Shown piece by piece: positions 22,084-31,020 of a stretch of DNA of 64,000 nt. Below the pieces are notes generated by a model, which searched no databases, was not told the origin of the DNA, and saw nothing but the letters and a program-made list of their open reading frames with translations. Origin of the DNA: Rubellimicrobium sp. CFH 75288 (lineage in GTDB: Bacteria; Pseudomonadota; Alphaproteobacteria; Rhodobacterales; Rhodobacteraceae). Every line of letters starts with the position of its first letter. Position 1 is the first letter of the stretch. The stretch spans positions 124,001-188,000 of the forward strand of contig NZ_WYDP01000005.1 in NCBI RefSeq assembly GCF_009904055.1. The letters run 5' to 3'. The position numbers and the translations under genes are program-made.

Positions 22084-24979
22084 CTGTTCCCCGCACCCGC
22101 GGGGATGACCCGGGATCGCCAACGGCCCGTACCATTCGTCGAACCTGTTCCCCGCACCCGCGGGGATGACCCGTCATCATGGCGCGCGTCGCGGACGTGA
22201 TGATGCTGTTCCCCGCACCCGCGGGGATGACCCGTTCCGCACCGTCCTGGACGGCTACCTTGCCAACTGTTCCCCGCACCCGCGGGGATGACCCGGCGGC
22301 CAACCGGGTCGTCGTGATCGCCCGCGCCTGTTCCCCGCACCCGCGGGGATGACCCGGCGATGGCCCGCAACGGCGGCTCGCCGCTCTACCTGTTCCCCGC
22401 ACCCGCGGGGATGACCCCGCCCCGGCCGTCACGACAGGCGCCTCCACGGCTGTTCCCCGCACCCGCGGGGATGACCCGCCATGCATGGTGCGGAAGCCGT
22501 GGGAGGCATGCTGTTCCCCGCACCCGCGGGGATGACCCGGCCGTCCGCGCCGAACCCGTCGCCGCCCTCTACTGTTCCCCGCACCCGCGGGGATGACCCG
22601 ATCCCCGGCCTCATGGACAACCTGCGGGCGCACTGTTCCCCGCACCCGCGGGGATGACCCGACAGACGACCCGCAGCCACGAAATCCTCGATACTGTTCC
22701 CCGCACCCGCGGGGATGACCCGGGGGGGCTGCGCTACCTCGCCGTCCTGACCCGCTGTTCCCCGCACCCGCGGGGATGACCCGCCCCTTTTTACGGCTCA
22801 TCAGCCCCGTCCTCACTGTTCCCCGCACCCGCGGGGATGACCCGCCATGCCCCCGCCATCAGGTTCGCTCGCGCATCTGTTCCCCGCACCCGCGGGGATG
22901 ACCCGGCTTGGGAGGCGGAACAGCGCGCGGCGGGGATCTGTTCCCCGCACCCGCGGGGATGACCCGGCGGCCTGCGCGCGCGAGCTGTGGTCGCAATGCT
23001 GTTCCCCGCACCCGCGGGGATGACCCGATCGCCTCGACCAGCCTCTCCTCGGCCGTATCCTGTTCCCCGCACCCGCGGGGATGACCCGAACCTCAACATC
23101 CCGGAGCCGGAACGACCGCCCTGTTCCCCGCACCCGCGGGGATGACCCGCTCGCGACGGTCGGCGCCCCGGTGTCCCACGGCTGTTCCCCGCACCCGCGG
23201 GGATGACCCGCGGCCGCTTCTCCTGGAACACGAACAGCCACCCTGTTCCCCGCACCCGCGGGGATGACCCGGCACGAGAAAAGTGCCGCCCCCGTGGCCG
23301 GGGCTGTTCCCCGCACCCGCGGGGATGACCCGCCATTCATGCTGCTGACCTACGACGTCGAACTCTGTTCCCCGCACCCGCGGGGATGACCCGCAGGATG
23401 ACGCGCTGCCCGGCCGTGTAGGCGGCTGTTCCCCGCACCCGCGGGGATGACCCGCTGGATCTTCCTGGCCTCCGGAGCCCTCAGGTCTGTTCCCCGCACC
23501 CGCGGGGATGACCCGGCCATCACGCGATGCGCGGGGATGATGATGCGCTGTTCCCCGCACCCGCGGGGATGACCCGCCGGTCATGCCCCCGCACATGGCC
23601 CCGCCTCCCTGTTCCCCGCACCCGCGGGGATGACCCGAACGTCACGGACGGCGCGAACTCGGGCGGCGACTGTTCCCCGCACCCGCGGGGATGACCCGTG
23701 GGACTCGAAAGCTGGGGTCATGCCCCCGCACTGTTCCCCGCACCCGCGGGGATGACCCGTCCATGCCGGCCCGCCGCAGGGCGAGCGGTACCTGTTCCCC
23801 GCACCCGCGGGGATGACCCTCTGGCGCGGGGGTTCTTCGGCGGCTCCCGGCACTGTTCCCCGCACCCGCGGGGATGACCCGGATTTCCGCCGGTTGGCGT
23901 CGCTCTTGGCCCGCTGTTCCCCGCACCCGCGGGGATGACCCGGGAGATACATCGAGGACGACATGGGAGAGACTCTGTTCCCCGCACCCGCGGGGATGAC
24001 CCGCAGGACGGCCCGCCCGGCAGCTTCCGCTACTTCTGTTCCCCGCACCCGCGGGGATGACCCGGCGCTTCAGGTTCTTCCCTGTCCATCCACCATCTGT
24101 TCCCCGCACCCGCGGGGATGACCCGATTTGATCCCTGAGGTCCTTGGGCATGAGGTCCTGTTCCCCGCACCCGCGGGGATGACCCGACGTTCATCAGGTC
24201 GAAATCGCTGCGGCCCGTCTGTTCCCCGCACCCGCGGGGATGACCCGGTCGGGCGCCTTGACTTGGGTGATGGTGCCGGCTGTTCCCCGCACCCGCGGGG
24301 ATGACCCGGCGTCGGCGGAGGCGATGGCGAAGGCGAGGGCCTGTTCCCCGCACCCGCGGGGATGACCCGATGCCAAGGAGATTTACCGACGCGACTACTG
24401 GCTGTTCCCCGCACCCGCGGGGATGACCCGCACGTTGCAGGCGGTATGCGCCGCCTTTGGCCCTGTTCCCCGCACCCGCGGGGATGACCCGGCGCGGCAG
24501 GAGGCGATGCTGTGAGGCGCCCCCTGTTCCCCGCACCCGCGGGGATGACCCGCGTTTCGCCTCGACGGCAGGCCAGTCGCGAGGCTGTTCCCCGCACCCG
24601 CGGGGATGACCCGGGGGCCGCCTCACGGCAGCCCCCTTGCTTGGGCTGTTCCCCGCACCCGCGGGGATGACCCGCTGCGCGAAGTCGTCGAGGACCTGCC
24701 GCGACGCTGTTCCCCGCACCCGCGGGGATGACCCGTCCAGCAACAGCACGAATCCGTCTGACGCGCGCTGTTCCCCGCACCCGCGGGGATGACCCGCCGC
24801 TGCCGCCGCCGCGCGGTGGGCCGAGGCCCTGTTCCCCGCACCCGCGGGGATGACCCGGCGGTCTTGGTGCCCGGATCTGTGCAGCCCTTCTGTTCCCCGC
24901 ACCCGCGGGGATGACCCGATCGTCGGGGGCCAGGCCGACATGCAGGAAGCCTGTTCCCCGCACCCGCGAGGATGACCCG
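22084..24979 (+). CRISPR. Type I-E CRISPR array, 48 repeats, 47 spacers
   Basis: A 29-bp repeat recurs every 61 bp from 22084 to 24979. It starts CTGTTCCCCGCACCC and ends GCGGGGATGACCCG. Its hairpin is CCCCGC / GCGGGG with loop ACCC, and the 3' octamer ATGACCCG is the crRNA 5' handle (E. coli: ATAAACCG). Spacers are 32 bp, except spacers 5 and 6, which are 33 and 31 by my register. Only three repeats deviate: repeat 6 (position 29 is C), repeat 29 (position 29 is T, at 23820) and the last (position 19 is A, at 24969, breaking a stem pair). The last change marks the trailer end. Orientation matches the cas genes. No spacer was matched to a source. Confidence 0.98.
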
Positions 24980-25364
24980 CCTGGTGCCCGCAACTTACCG
25001 CCAGTGCGGACCTCGTCGCCTGTCCGGCCCAGCCCGAGCACGCCCTCTTGCGGCCCTCGCACGGCCCGTAGAGGGAGGTCGGGAGTGGAGGGCCTGCCGG
25101 GGCGCCGATGTCGGCCGAGACCTCTGCGAAAGGGGGCGCCGATCCTGACCGGGATATCGCCCCCGCCGTGCAGCGGGAGGTCGTGTCCTGGCAGATGGGT
25201 CGCGCGGTATGGATGGGACGCCCGATCGGGATAGACAGGCCGCGATGCTGCGCCGCCGCCGTGGCGGCGTCTTCGCGCCGGACCGTCGGGATCGCAGGGG
25301 CGTTCCCTCTCGGACGGCGGGGGCCGGCGGGCCGGCCCCCGGGGATGGCAGGCGACGGACCTGC
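24980..25364. other. Gene-free stretch between array and lsr operon
   Basis: These 385 bp hold no convincing gene in either direction; open frames here lack recognisable protein character. I see no further repeats, no tRNA fragment and no transposase remnant. The only structures are a short direct repeat (GGGCGCCGAT near 25100 and 25134) and the hairpin at 25319-25340, which is listed separately. Confidence 0.6.
25319..25340 (-). terminator. Hairpin past the lsrACDB operon end
   Basis: GGGGGCCGGC and GCCGGCCCCC form perfect 10-bp arms around GG, 25 bp beyond the lsrB stop. There is no T-run on the lsr side, so it may act as a stabilising hairpin or a weak intrinsic terminator. It also lies between the convergent array and lsr transcripts. 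Confidence 0.5.
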
Positions 25365-26393
25365 TCAGAAGTCGAAGTCGTTGATGTTCTCGCGCGTGAA
25401 CACGGTGCGCTCGGGCAGCAGGATGATGCCATTGCCCTCGGCCTCGTAATCGTAGCCCTGGACCGAGTTCGGCGAGACCTCGACCGTGCCGATCCCCTCG
25501 ATCTCGAGCGTGTCGCCGACGTTCAGCGGGCCGTTCTCGAGCACGTGCGCCGCCACTGCGACCGCAATCGCGCCCTGCTGGGTCACGTCCCACAGGCCGA
25601 AGCGCTTGACCGTGTCGCGCTCCACATAGGGGCGCATCACGTTGGGCGTCGAGAAGCCGACGATCGTCACGTCGCCCGCGCGGCCCAGGTTCTCGGCCGC
25701 CTGCGCGGCCGCGGGCAGCGCGTTGGCGTCGGGCGCGATGATGGCGTCGAGCTCGGGATAGGCCTGCAGGATGCCCTCGGCAGTCTGAAGCGACTGCTGG
25801 GCGTCGTTGTAGCCGAACTCGGTCGTGACGATCTCCCAGTTGGGGTATTCGGCGGCGATCTTCTCGCGCGCCGCGGCGACCCAGGCGTTCTGGTCGGTCA
25901 CGGTCGGCGAGGAGTAGAAGAAGGCGACCTGCCGCGGCGCGTCCGCCGCGCCGCCGTCCTCGGCCATGCCCTCGGCCGCCATCTCCACCAGCAGGCCGCC
26001 GAGCTGCTCGGGCGTGCCCTGGTTGATGTAGTAGGAGCGGCATTCCGGGTTCACGTCGCTGTCCCAGGTCATCACCAGCACGCCGCGGGCCATTGCCTGC
26101 TGGAGCGCCGGGCAGAGCCCGTCGGGCGAGACCGACGAGACGATGACGGCGTCGTAGCCCTGGTTGACGAAGTTGTTGATGAACTGGACCTGTCCCGAGA
26201 CCGACGGCTCGGCCGGTCCGTCATAGGTGACGTTGACGCCCAGCCGCTCCCCCTCGGCCACGGCGCCCGCGCCCCCGGATGTGAAGAAGCCCACGCCGAC
26301 GAGCTTCGGGATGAAGGCGATGTCCTGCGCCCAGGCGGCCGGCGCCAGCCCCGCCAGCAGTGCCGCCCCGGCGATTTGCGATAGTGCTCTCAT
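25365..26393 (-). CDS. lsrB: Autoinducer-2 binding protein LsrB
   Basis: A 342-residue periplasmic protein with a signal peptide ending at AAWAQ (residue 23). It closely follows enteric LsrB block by block: [81 protein letters not shown] and [12 protein letters not shown]. The six residues used to define true AI-2 receptors are all present (K30, D111, D167, Q168, P221, A223). It should bind the R-THMF form of AI-2 and hand it to LsrCD. It is last in lsrACDB; its ATG overlaps the lsrD stop. General sugar binders of the RbsB type do not share these blocks. Confidence 0.95.
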   Translation of the reverse strand: MRALSQIAGAALLAGLAPAAWAQDIAFIPKLVGVGFFTSGGAGAVAEGERLGVNVTYDGPAEPSVSGQVQFINNFVNQGYDAVIVSSVSPDGLCPALQQAMARGVLVMTWDSDVNPECRSYYINQGTPEQLGGLLVEMAAEGMAEDGGAADAPRQVAFFYSSPTVTDQNAWVAAAREKIAAEYPNWEIVTTEFGYNDAQQSLQTAEGILQAYPELDAIIAPDANALPAAAQAAENLGRAGDVTIVGFSTPNVMRPYVERDTVKRFGLWDVTQQGAIAVAVAAHVLENGPLNVGDTLEIEGIGTVEVSPNSVQGYDYEAEGNGIILLPERTVFTRENINDFDF

Positions 26394-27439
26394 CTCTCTT
26401 CTCCTCCTCCAAGAGATTCCGTTTGCACGGCGGGCGGGCCGCCGAATTGGCGCCCCGCGGCGAGCAGCCGGCGCGGCGGGAGACGGTCGCGCAACAGCGC
26501 CCCCACCTGCCGGGCAGCGACGACGGCGACGAGCAGGGCTCCGGCCAGTGCCGCCGAGACCTGGGTGGGCACGCCGCTCATCTGAAGGCCCTGCTGCAGG
26601 TAACCGATCAGGAACACGCCCAGCACGGTGCCCACGACCGATCCGCTGCCGCCATAGATGGAAGCCCCCCCGAGCACCGCCGCGGTCACGGCGGGCAGCA
26701 GCGTGGCCGATCCGAGATCGACCCGCGCCGCCCCAAAATAGGCGGTGAGCATCAGGCCCGTGACCGCCGCGGCGAGGCCCGTGAGGACATAGGTAAGCGC
26801 CTGGACCCGGTCCACCGGCAGGCCGGCATGGCGGGCAGCGTCCTCGTTCTGCCCGACAAGCACCATCAGCCGGCCCAGACGGCTGGCATGAAGCAGGATG
26901 GCGAGCAGGGCCGAGAGGACGAGAAAGGTGAGGAGCGGCAGCGGCAGGCCCAGCAGGGTGGCATAGCCCAGCGCGGTGAAGCCCGGCGGGAATCCGCCGA
27001 TCCCCTCGTAGCCCTGGGCGCCGATCAGTCCCGACAGGACGGTGGCCGCGCCCGAGAACAGATAGAGGGTTCCCAGCGTGATGACGAGCGGCTGGAGACG
27101 GGTGGCGCGGATCATCGCCGCGTTGAACAGCCCCGCCGCCGCCCCGGCCGCCAGCGCCGCGAGCGCCGCCAGCGGGACCGGCGCGCCGGCGTGGTGGGCC
27201 AGCCCGAAGCAGATCGCGCAGAGGCCGATCGTGGAGGCAAAGCTCACGTCGATCCCGCCGGCGATGATGACGAGCGTCAGCGGCACCGCCACCATGCCGA
27301 TATGGACGAAGTCCGACGTGCCGAAGAGCAGGCTTGCCGGGCGCAGGAAGCGCGGGTTGATTAGGCCGAAGATCAGGATCTCGGCCACGAGCAGCAGCAG
27401 GAGAGCGACCTCCCAGCGGCGGGCCAGGCGCAGGATCAT
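26390..27439 (-). CDS. lsrD: AI-2 ABC transporter permease LsrD
   Basis: A 349-residue inner-membrane permease of the BPD_transp_2 (RbsC/LsrC/LsrD) family with about nine to ten hydrophobic segments. [16 protein letters not shown] is the family signature near residue 62, and [18 protein letters not shown] the conserved late loop. It pairs with LsrC to form the AI-2 channel. Overlaps of four bases with lsrC upstream and lsrB downstream show tight coupling. A C-terminal cytoplasmic tail of about 30 residues ([16 protein letters not shown]) is longer than needed. Assignment to LsrD rather than a generic sugar permease rests on the operon order A-C-D-B. Confidence 0.9.
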   Translation of the reverse strand: MILRLARRWEVALLLLLVAEILIFGLINPRFLRPASLLFGTSDFVHIGMVAVPLTLVIIAGGIDVSFASTIGLCAICFGLAHHAGAPVPLAALAALAAGAAAGLFNAAMIRATRLQPLVITLGTLYLFSGAATVLSGLIGAQGYEGIGGFPPGFTALGYATLLGLPLPLLTFLVLSALLAILLHASRLGRLMVLVGQNEDAARHAGLPVDRVQALTYVLTGLAAAVTGLMLTAYFGAARVDLGSATLLPAVTAAVLGGASIYGGSGSVVGTVLGVFLIGYLQQGLQMSGVPTQVSAALAGALLVAVVAARQVGALLRDRLPPRRLLAAGRQFGGPPAVQTESLGGGEER

Positions 27440-28428
27440 CGCGCGCCATCCCGCCCGGCATGGCCGTGGCGCAGCCGGGCGGCGCGGTCGCGCGCGGCGA
27501 GCGCAAGGCGCACCCGCCCGTCGAGCAACAGCACACCGAGCAGCACCGCCCCGGCGATGAGGTCATTCCAGTAGGCCGGCACGCGCAGGAACACGAGGGC
27601 GGTATCGACCGCCGTCAGGAACACCACGCCCACCACGGCCCCGGCGACCGTGCCGCTGCCGCCGAGCAGGCTCACGCCGCCCAGAACGAGCGCCGCGATG
27701 GCGCGCAGCTCGGTCCCCGTTCCGGCCTGGTTGGGGATGAAGCCGATCTGGGCCGCATAGACGAGGCCCGCGGCGGCGGCGCAGAGCCCCGACCAGCCGA
27801 AGGCCAGCGCCTCGATCCGCCGCACGGGCAGGCCCAGATGCCGCGCCGCCTCGCGGTTGTCGCCGACGGCGGCGACCCACTGGCCGCGGCGCGTGGCCAG
27901 CGCCAGCGCGAGGCCCGCGGCCAGCGCGATCGTCGCGAGCCCGAGAGGCGAGATCCCCAGCGCCCCGCGTGCCGCGAGCGCCTTGAGATCCTGCGGCAGG
28001 TTCTCGATCCAGCGCCCGCCGGTCGCGATGAGCATCAGACCGCGATAAAGCCCCAGCGTGCCGAGCGTCGCCACGATGGAGGGCACGCCCAGACCGACGA
28101 CGAGCAGACCGTTGAGCAGGCCGCAGCCGAGGCCCGTCAGTAGCCCCAGCGCGATCGACGGGGCCAGACCCAGACCCGCGTTCAGCGACAGCCCGAGAAC
28201 GGCCGCCGACAGGCCGAGCATGGAGCCGCCCGAGACGTCGATGTTGCGCGTGAGCAGGACCGGCAGCAGCCCGAGCGAGAGCAGCAGCAGCACGAGCGCG
28301 CTCGACCATACGCTGCCCAGCGTTGCGGCGGTCAGGAAGCCCGGCGCGAGCAGGCCCAGGACGGCCAAGGCTCCGCCGGCGACGAGAAGCAGCGACAGCA
28401 CTCGGTTGCGCAGGAGCCGCTCAAACAT
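27436..28428 (-). CDS. lsrC: AI-2 ABC transporter permease LsrC
   Basis: A 330-residue permease of the same family as LsrD, opening [15 protein letters not shown]. The family signature [20 protein letters not shown] is near residue 60, and a second block [19 protein letters not shown] near 250. About nine membrane segments are visible. The C-terminus is an Arg-rich tail ([17 protein letters not shown]). It overlaps lsrA by eight bases and lsrD by four. It should form the membrane path for AI-2 with LsrD, driven by LsrA. Confidence 0.9.
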   Translation of the reverse strand: MFERLLRNRVLSLLLVAGGALAVLGLLAPGFLTAATLGSVWSSALVLLLLSLGLLPVLLTRNIDVSGGSMLGLSAAVLGLSLNAGLGLAPSIALGLLTGLGCGLLNGLLVVGLGVPSIVATLGTLGLYRGLMLIATGGRWIENLPQDLKALAARGALGISPLGLATIALAAGLALALATRRGQWVAAVGDNREAARHLGLPVRRIEALAFGWSGLCAAAAGLVYAAQIGFIPNQAGTGTELRAIAALVLGGVSLLGGSGTVAGAVVGVVFLTAVDTALVFLRVPAYWNDLIAGAVLLGVLLLDGRVRLALAARDRAARLRHGHAGRDGAR

Positions 28429-29908
28429 GGGCCGCCACCCCCCTGCCGGCCGTCGCGGCGCCGAAAGCCAGTGCCGCGATGGATTCGGGGGACGCGCCGG
28501 CGGGCAATTCCCCCGCGAGCCGCCCGCCGGCCATGACGGCGATGCGGTGGGACAGGCGGACGATCTCGTCGAAGTCCGACGAGATCAGCAGCACCGCCGT
28601 GCCCGACGCGGCCAGACGCTCAATCAGGCCATAGATGTCCTGGCGTGCCGCCGCGTCGACGCCGCGGGTCGGCTCGTCGAGGATGAGCACCCGCGGCCCG
28701 ACGGCCAGACACTTGGCCAGCAGAACCTTCTGCTGGTTGCCCCCCGACAGCCGGCCGACTGCCTGCCAGGGGCCTGTGCAGCGGATGCCGAGCGAGCGGC
28801 GATACTCCTCGAAGCGGGATGCCTCGCGGCGCGGGCGCAGCAGGAGGGGCAGCCTGTGCACCATCAGCGACGACAGATTCACCGCATTGGCCGCCTCGAG
28901 GAAGAGCCCGTGCCGCTGCCGGTCCTCGGCCAGCAGCACGAGGCCCGCCTCCGCGGCCCGGCGGGGCGACCAGGCGGCCGGGCGCGGCGCGCCTGCGAGG
29001 CGCACCGTGCCGGCGGCCAGCGGGCGCAGCCCGACAAGGGTCTCGGCCAGCTCGGTGCGCCCGGCGCCCACCACGCCTGCGAGACCGAGCACCTCGCCCG
29101 GTGCGAGGGCGAGCGAAACGTCCGAGAACCCCTCTCCCGAGACCCCGTCGAGCCGCAGCGCCTCGCCGGTCCCGCCCGGCGGCACGGACCGCGTGGCGGC
29201 GCCTGCCGCGAGACCGGGGCTCATCGCGGCGAGGATCGACTCGTCCGAGAACCTCGCCATCGGCCCGGACAACACCACCATGCCGTCGCGCAGCACCGTG
29301 ATGCGGTCGCTGACCGCCCGCAACTCGTGCAGCTTGTGCGAGATGAAGACCTGCCCCACTCCAGCCTCCCGCAGGGCGCGCATCCGGTCGAAGAGGGCGC
29401 CCGCCTCGTGCGGGGTGAGCGCGGAGGTCGGCTCGTCGAAGACGAGCACGCGCGCCTCGCGCAGCAGGCCGCGCAGGATCTCGACGATCTGGCGGTCGGC
29501 CACCTCGAGGGTCGCGCCGCGCGCCCCAAGCGGCAGGTCGACGCCGAGGCCGCGCGCGAGCTCCGCCACACGGGCAGCATAGGCGCGGGGCGGCAGCGGC
29601 ATGCCCATGGCGACGTTCTCGAGGACCGTGCGGTGAGCGAAGAGGTGGGTTTCCTGCGGCACGAGATAGAGGCCGGAGGCATGGGCCGCCTGAGGCTGGC
29701 TGGAGAGAAGCCGACGGCCGCCGATCAGCACCTGTCCCGCTGTCGGAGCGACGAGCCCCGACAGGATCTTCATCAGGGTGGATTTGCCCGCGCCGTTTCC
29801 GCCCAGCAGCGCGTGGATCTCGCCTGTCCGCACGGCGAAGTCCACGCCGCGCAGGACCGGAACACCGGCATAGGACTTGGTGATGCCCTGGAGTTCGGCG
29901 AGGATCAT
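28421..29908 (-). CDS. lsrA: AI-2 ABC transporter ATP-binding protein LsrA
   Basis: A 495-residue double-ATPase of the sugar type (RbsA/LsrA, about 500 aa). The first domain has Walker A LGGNGAGKST (near 34-43), the unusual signature VADRQIVEILRGL, and Walker B VLVFDEPTSAL. The second has a degenerate Walker A (VVGAGRTELAE, Arg in place of Lys, as usual in this family), the signature LSGGNQQKVLLAK and Walker B VLILDEPTRGVD. It is the first gene of lsrACDB and starts 168 bp from the divergent lsrR. The shared region holds candidate LsrR half-sites. Confidence 0.93.
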   Translation of the reverse strand: MILAELQGITKSYAGVPVLRGVDFAVRTGEIHALLGGNGAGKSTLMKILSGLVAPTAGQVLIGGRRLLSSQPQAAHASGLYLVPQETHLFAHRTVLENVAMGMPLPPRAYAARVAELARGLGVDLPLGARGATLEVADRQIVEILRGLLREARVLVFDEPTSALTPHEAGALFDRMRALREAGVGQVFISHKLHELRAVSDRITVLRDGMVVLSGPMARFSDESILAAMSPGLAAGAATRSVPPGGTGEALRLDGVSGEGFSDVSLALAPGEVLGLAGVVGAGRTELAETLVGLRPLAAGTVRLAGAPRPAAWSPRRAAEAGLVLLAEDRQRHGLFLEAANAVNLSSLMVHRLPLLLRPRREASRFEEYRRSLGIRCTGPWQAVGRLSGGNQQKVLLAKCLAVGPRVLILDEPTRGVDAAARQDIYGLIERLAASGTAVLLISSDFDEIVRLSHRIAVMAGGRLAGELPAGASPESIAALAFGAATAGRGVAAHV

Positions 29909-30075
29909 GTACTGGTCAGCTTGAACAGTTGCTTCTTACCAAATCATCTGTTCACCGCTGACTGGACCTGTCAATCGTAAAGTTATTTGTGTTCCATATG
30001 CAGTTGGCTTGACGCGAGTCGGTTAGCTGTTCATGTGTGATAAGTGAAAACAAGTGTGCGACATCAAGGGCTCCG
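29909..30075. promoter_or_regulatory. Divergent lsrA/lsrR control region with TGAACAG half-sites
   Basis: This is the most AT-rich stretch for several kilobases. TTGAACAG (29921-29928), CTGTTCA (29948-29954) and CTGTTCA (30027-30033) are copies of one half-site in both orientations. A TTGACA for lsrA (reverse strand, 29974-29969) is followed at about -10 distance by the second half-site, so a bound repressor would block it. TTGACG at 30009-30014 is a -35 candidate for lsrR, with the third half-site just downstream. SorC-family regulators such as LsrR are expected to bind here. Confidence 0.55.
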
Positions 30076-31020
30076 ATGAACGAGGATCGCATTGAGGTCG
30101 AGGCGGACGAGGGTCTCATGGCCCGTATCGCCTGGCTCTACTACAATGACGGCCTCACCCAGAGCGAGCTGGGCGAGATGTTCAACCTCTCGCGCGTCAA
30201 GGTCTCCCGCCTGCTGGAGGCCGGACGTGCCGCGGGCCTAATCCAGGTCAGGATCAACTCGCGCCATCACGGCGCGATCGAGGCCGAGCGGCGCCTGCAG
30301 GAGTGTTTCGCGATCGCCGATTGCCGGGTGATCCCGGACGGCCCCGGGACACCCGTGGCCGAGCGTCTGGGCGAGGCAGCGGCGCAATACCTGATGGAGA
30401 AGCTGCGCCCCGGTCAGCTTCTGGCGGTCGGCTGGGGCGAGACGGTCTCGGCCTCCATCCGCAAGCTGGGCTATGTCGCGCAGGAGCGCGGCGTCGGGGT
30501 CGTATCGCTCACGGGGGGGGTACGCACCTATGTGGAGGGGATGCGGCGGGCCAACTGGGACCATACCGTCAGCATCATCCCCGCCCCCCTGATCGTCGGC
30601 AGCCCCGCCCTCGCTGCGGCGCTGATGGCCGAGCCCTCCGTCTCAGCGCTCATGGACATGGCGATCGATGCGGACTTCAAGCTGGTGGGGATCGGCGCCA
30701 TCGACGAGAGGGCAACGGTCGTGACCCATGGCTTCATCCCGCCGACCGACATCGAGCCGATGCGCCGCCGTGGCGCGGTAGGCGACATCCTGTGCCGCTT
30801 CTTCGACCGCGAGGGTGCGGTGCTCGACCTGCCGCTCCACGACCGCGTCGTGGGCGTGAACCTCGACCGGTTGCGCGGAGCAAGCCGGGTCATCGGAGCG
30901 GCCGGCGGCCGGAGCAAGGTGCCCGCCATCCGCGCGGCGCTGAGGGGCGGCATCGTGGACATCCTCATCACCGACGAGGCGACGGCGCTGGCGCTGCTGG
31001 CGGAGGAGGAGGCGTCGTGA
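30076..31020 (+). CDS. lsrR: lsr operon repressor LsrR (SorC/DeoR family)
   Basis: A 314-residue regulator (E. coli LsrR is 317 aa). The N-terminal helix-turn-helix is RIAWLYYNDGLTQSELGEMFNLS followed by VKVSRLLEAGRAAGLIQVRI. The C-terminal sugar-phosphate sensing domain shows LAVGWGETV, VVSLTGGVRTY, GAVGDILCRFFD and AAGGRSKVPAI. It should repress both lsr units until phospho-AI-2 from LsrK binds. I chose the ATG at 30076; a GTG at 30037 would add 13 residues without similarity. Its stop overlaps the GTG of lsrK, so kinase and repressor are made together. Confidence 0.93.
   Translation: MNEDRIEVEADEGLMARIAWLYYNDGLTQSELGEMFNLSRVKVSRLLEAGRAAGLIQVRINSRHHGAIEAERRLQECFAIADCRVIPDGPGTPVAERLGEAAAQYLMEKLRPGQLLAVGWGETVSASIRKLGYVAQERGVGVVSLTGGVRTYVEGMRRANWDHTVSIIPAPLIVGSPALAAALMAEPSVSALMDMAIDADFKLVGIGAIDERATVVTHGFIPPTDIEPMRRRGAVGDILCRFFDREGAVLDLPLHDRVVGVNLDRLRGASRVIGAAGGRSKVPAIRAALRGGIVDILITDEATALALLAEEEAS

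Noticed and set aside
22084-24979. Long open reading frames across the CRISPR array encoding repeated GSSPRVRG or GHPRGCGEQ-type peptides
   Set aside because: The periodic peptides are translations of the repeat in different frames; spacing and spacers show that it is a CRISPR array, not a repeat protein.
25319-25340. Degenerate extra CRISPR repeat or insertion-sequence end
   Set aside because: It has no repeat sequence identity and no target duplication; it is simply a GC hairpin after lsrB.
25365-29908. Ribose or rhamnose ABC transporter
   Set aside because: LsrB keeps all AI-2 ligand residues and the locus contains lsrK, lsrR and lsrG.
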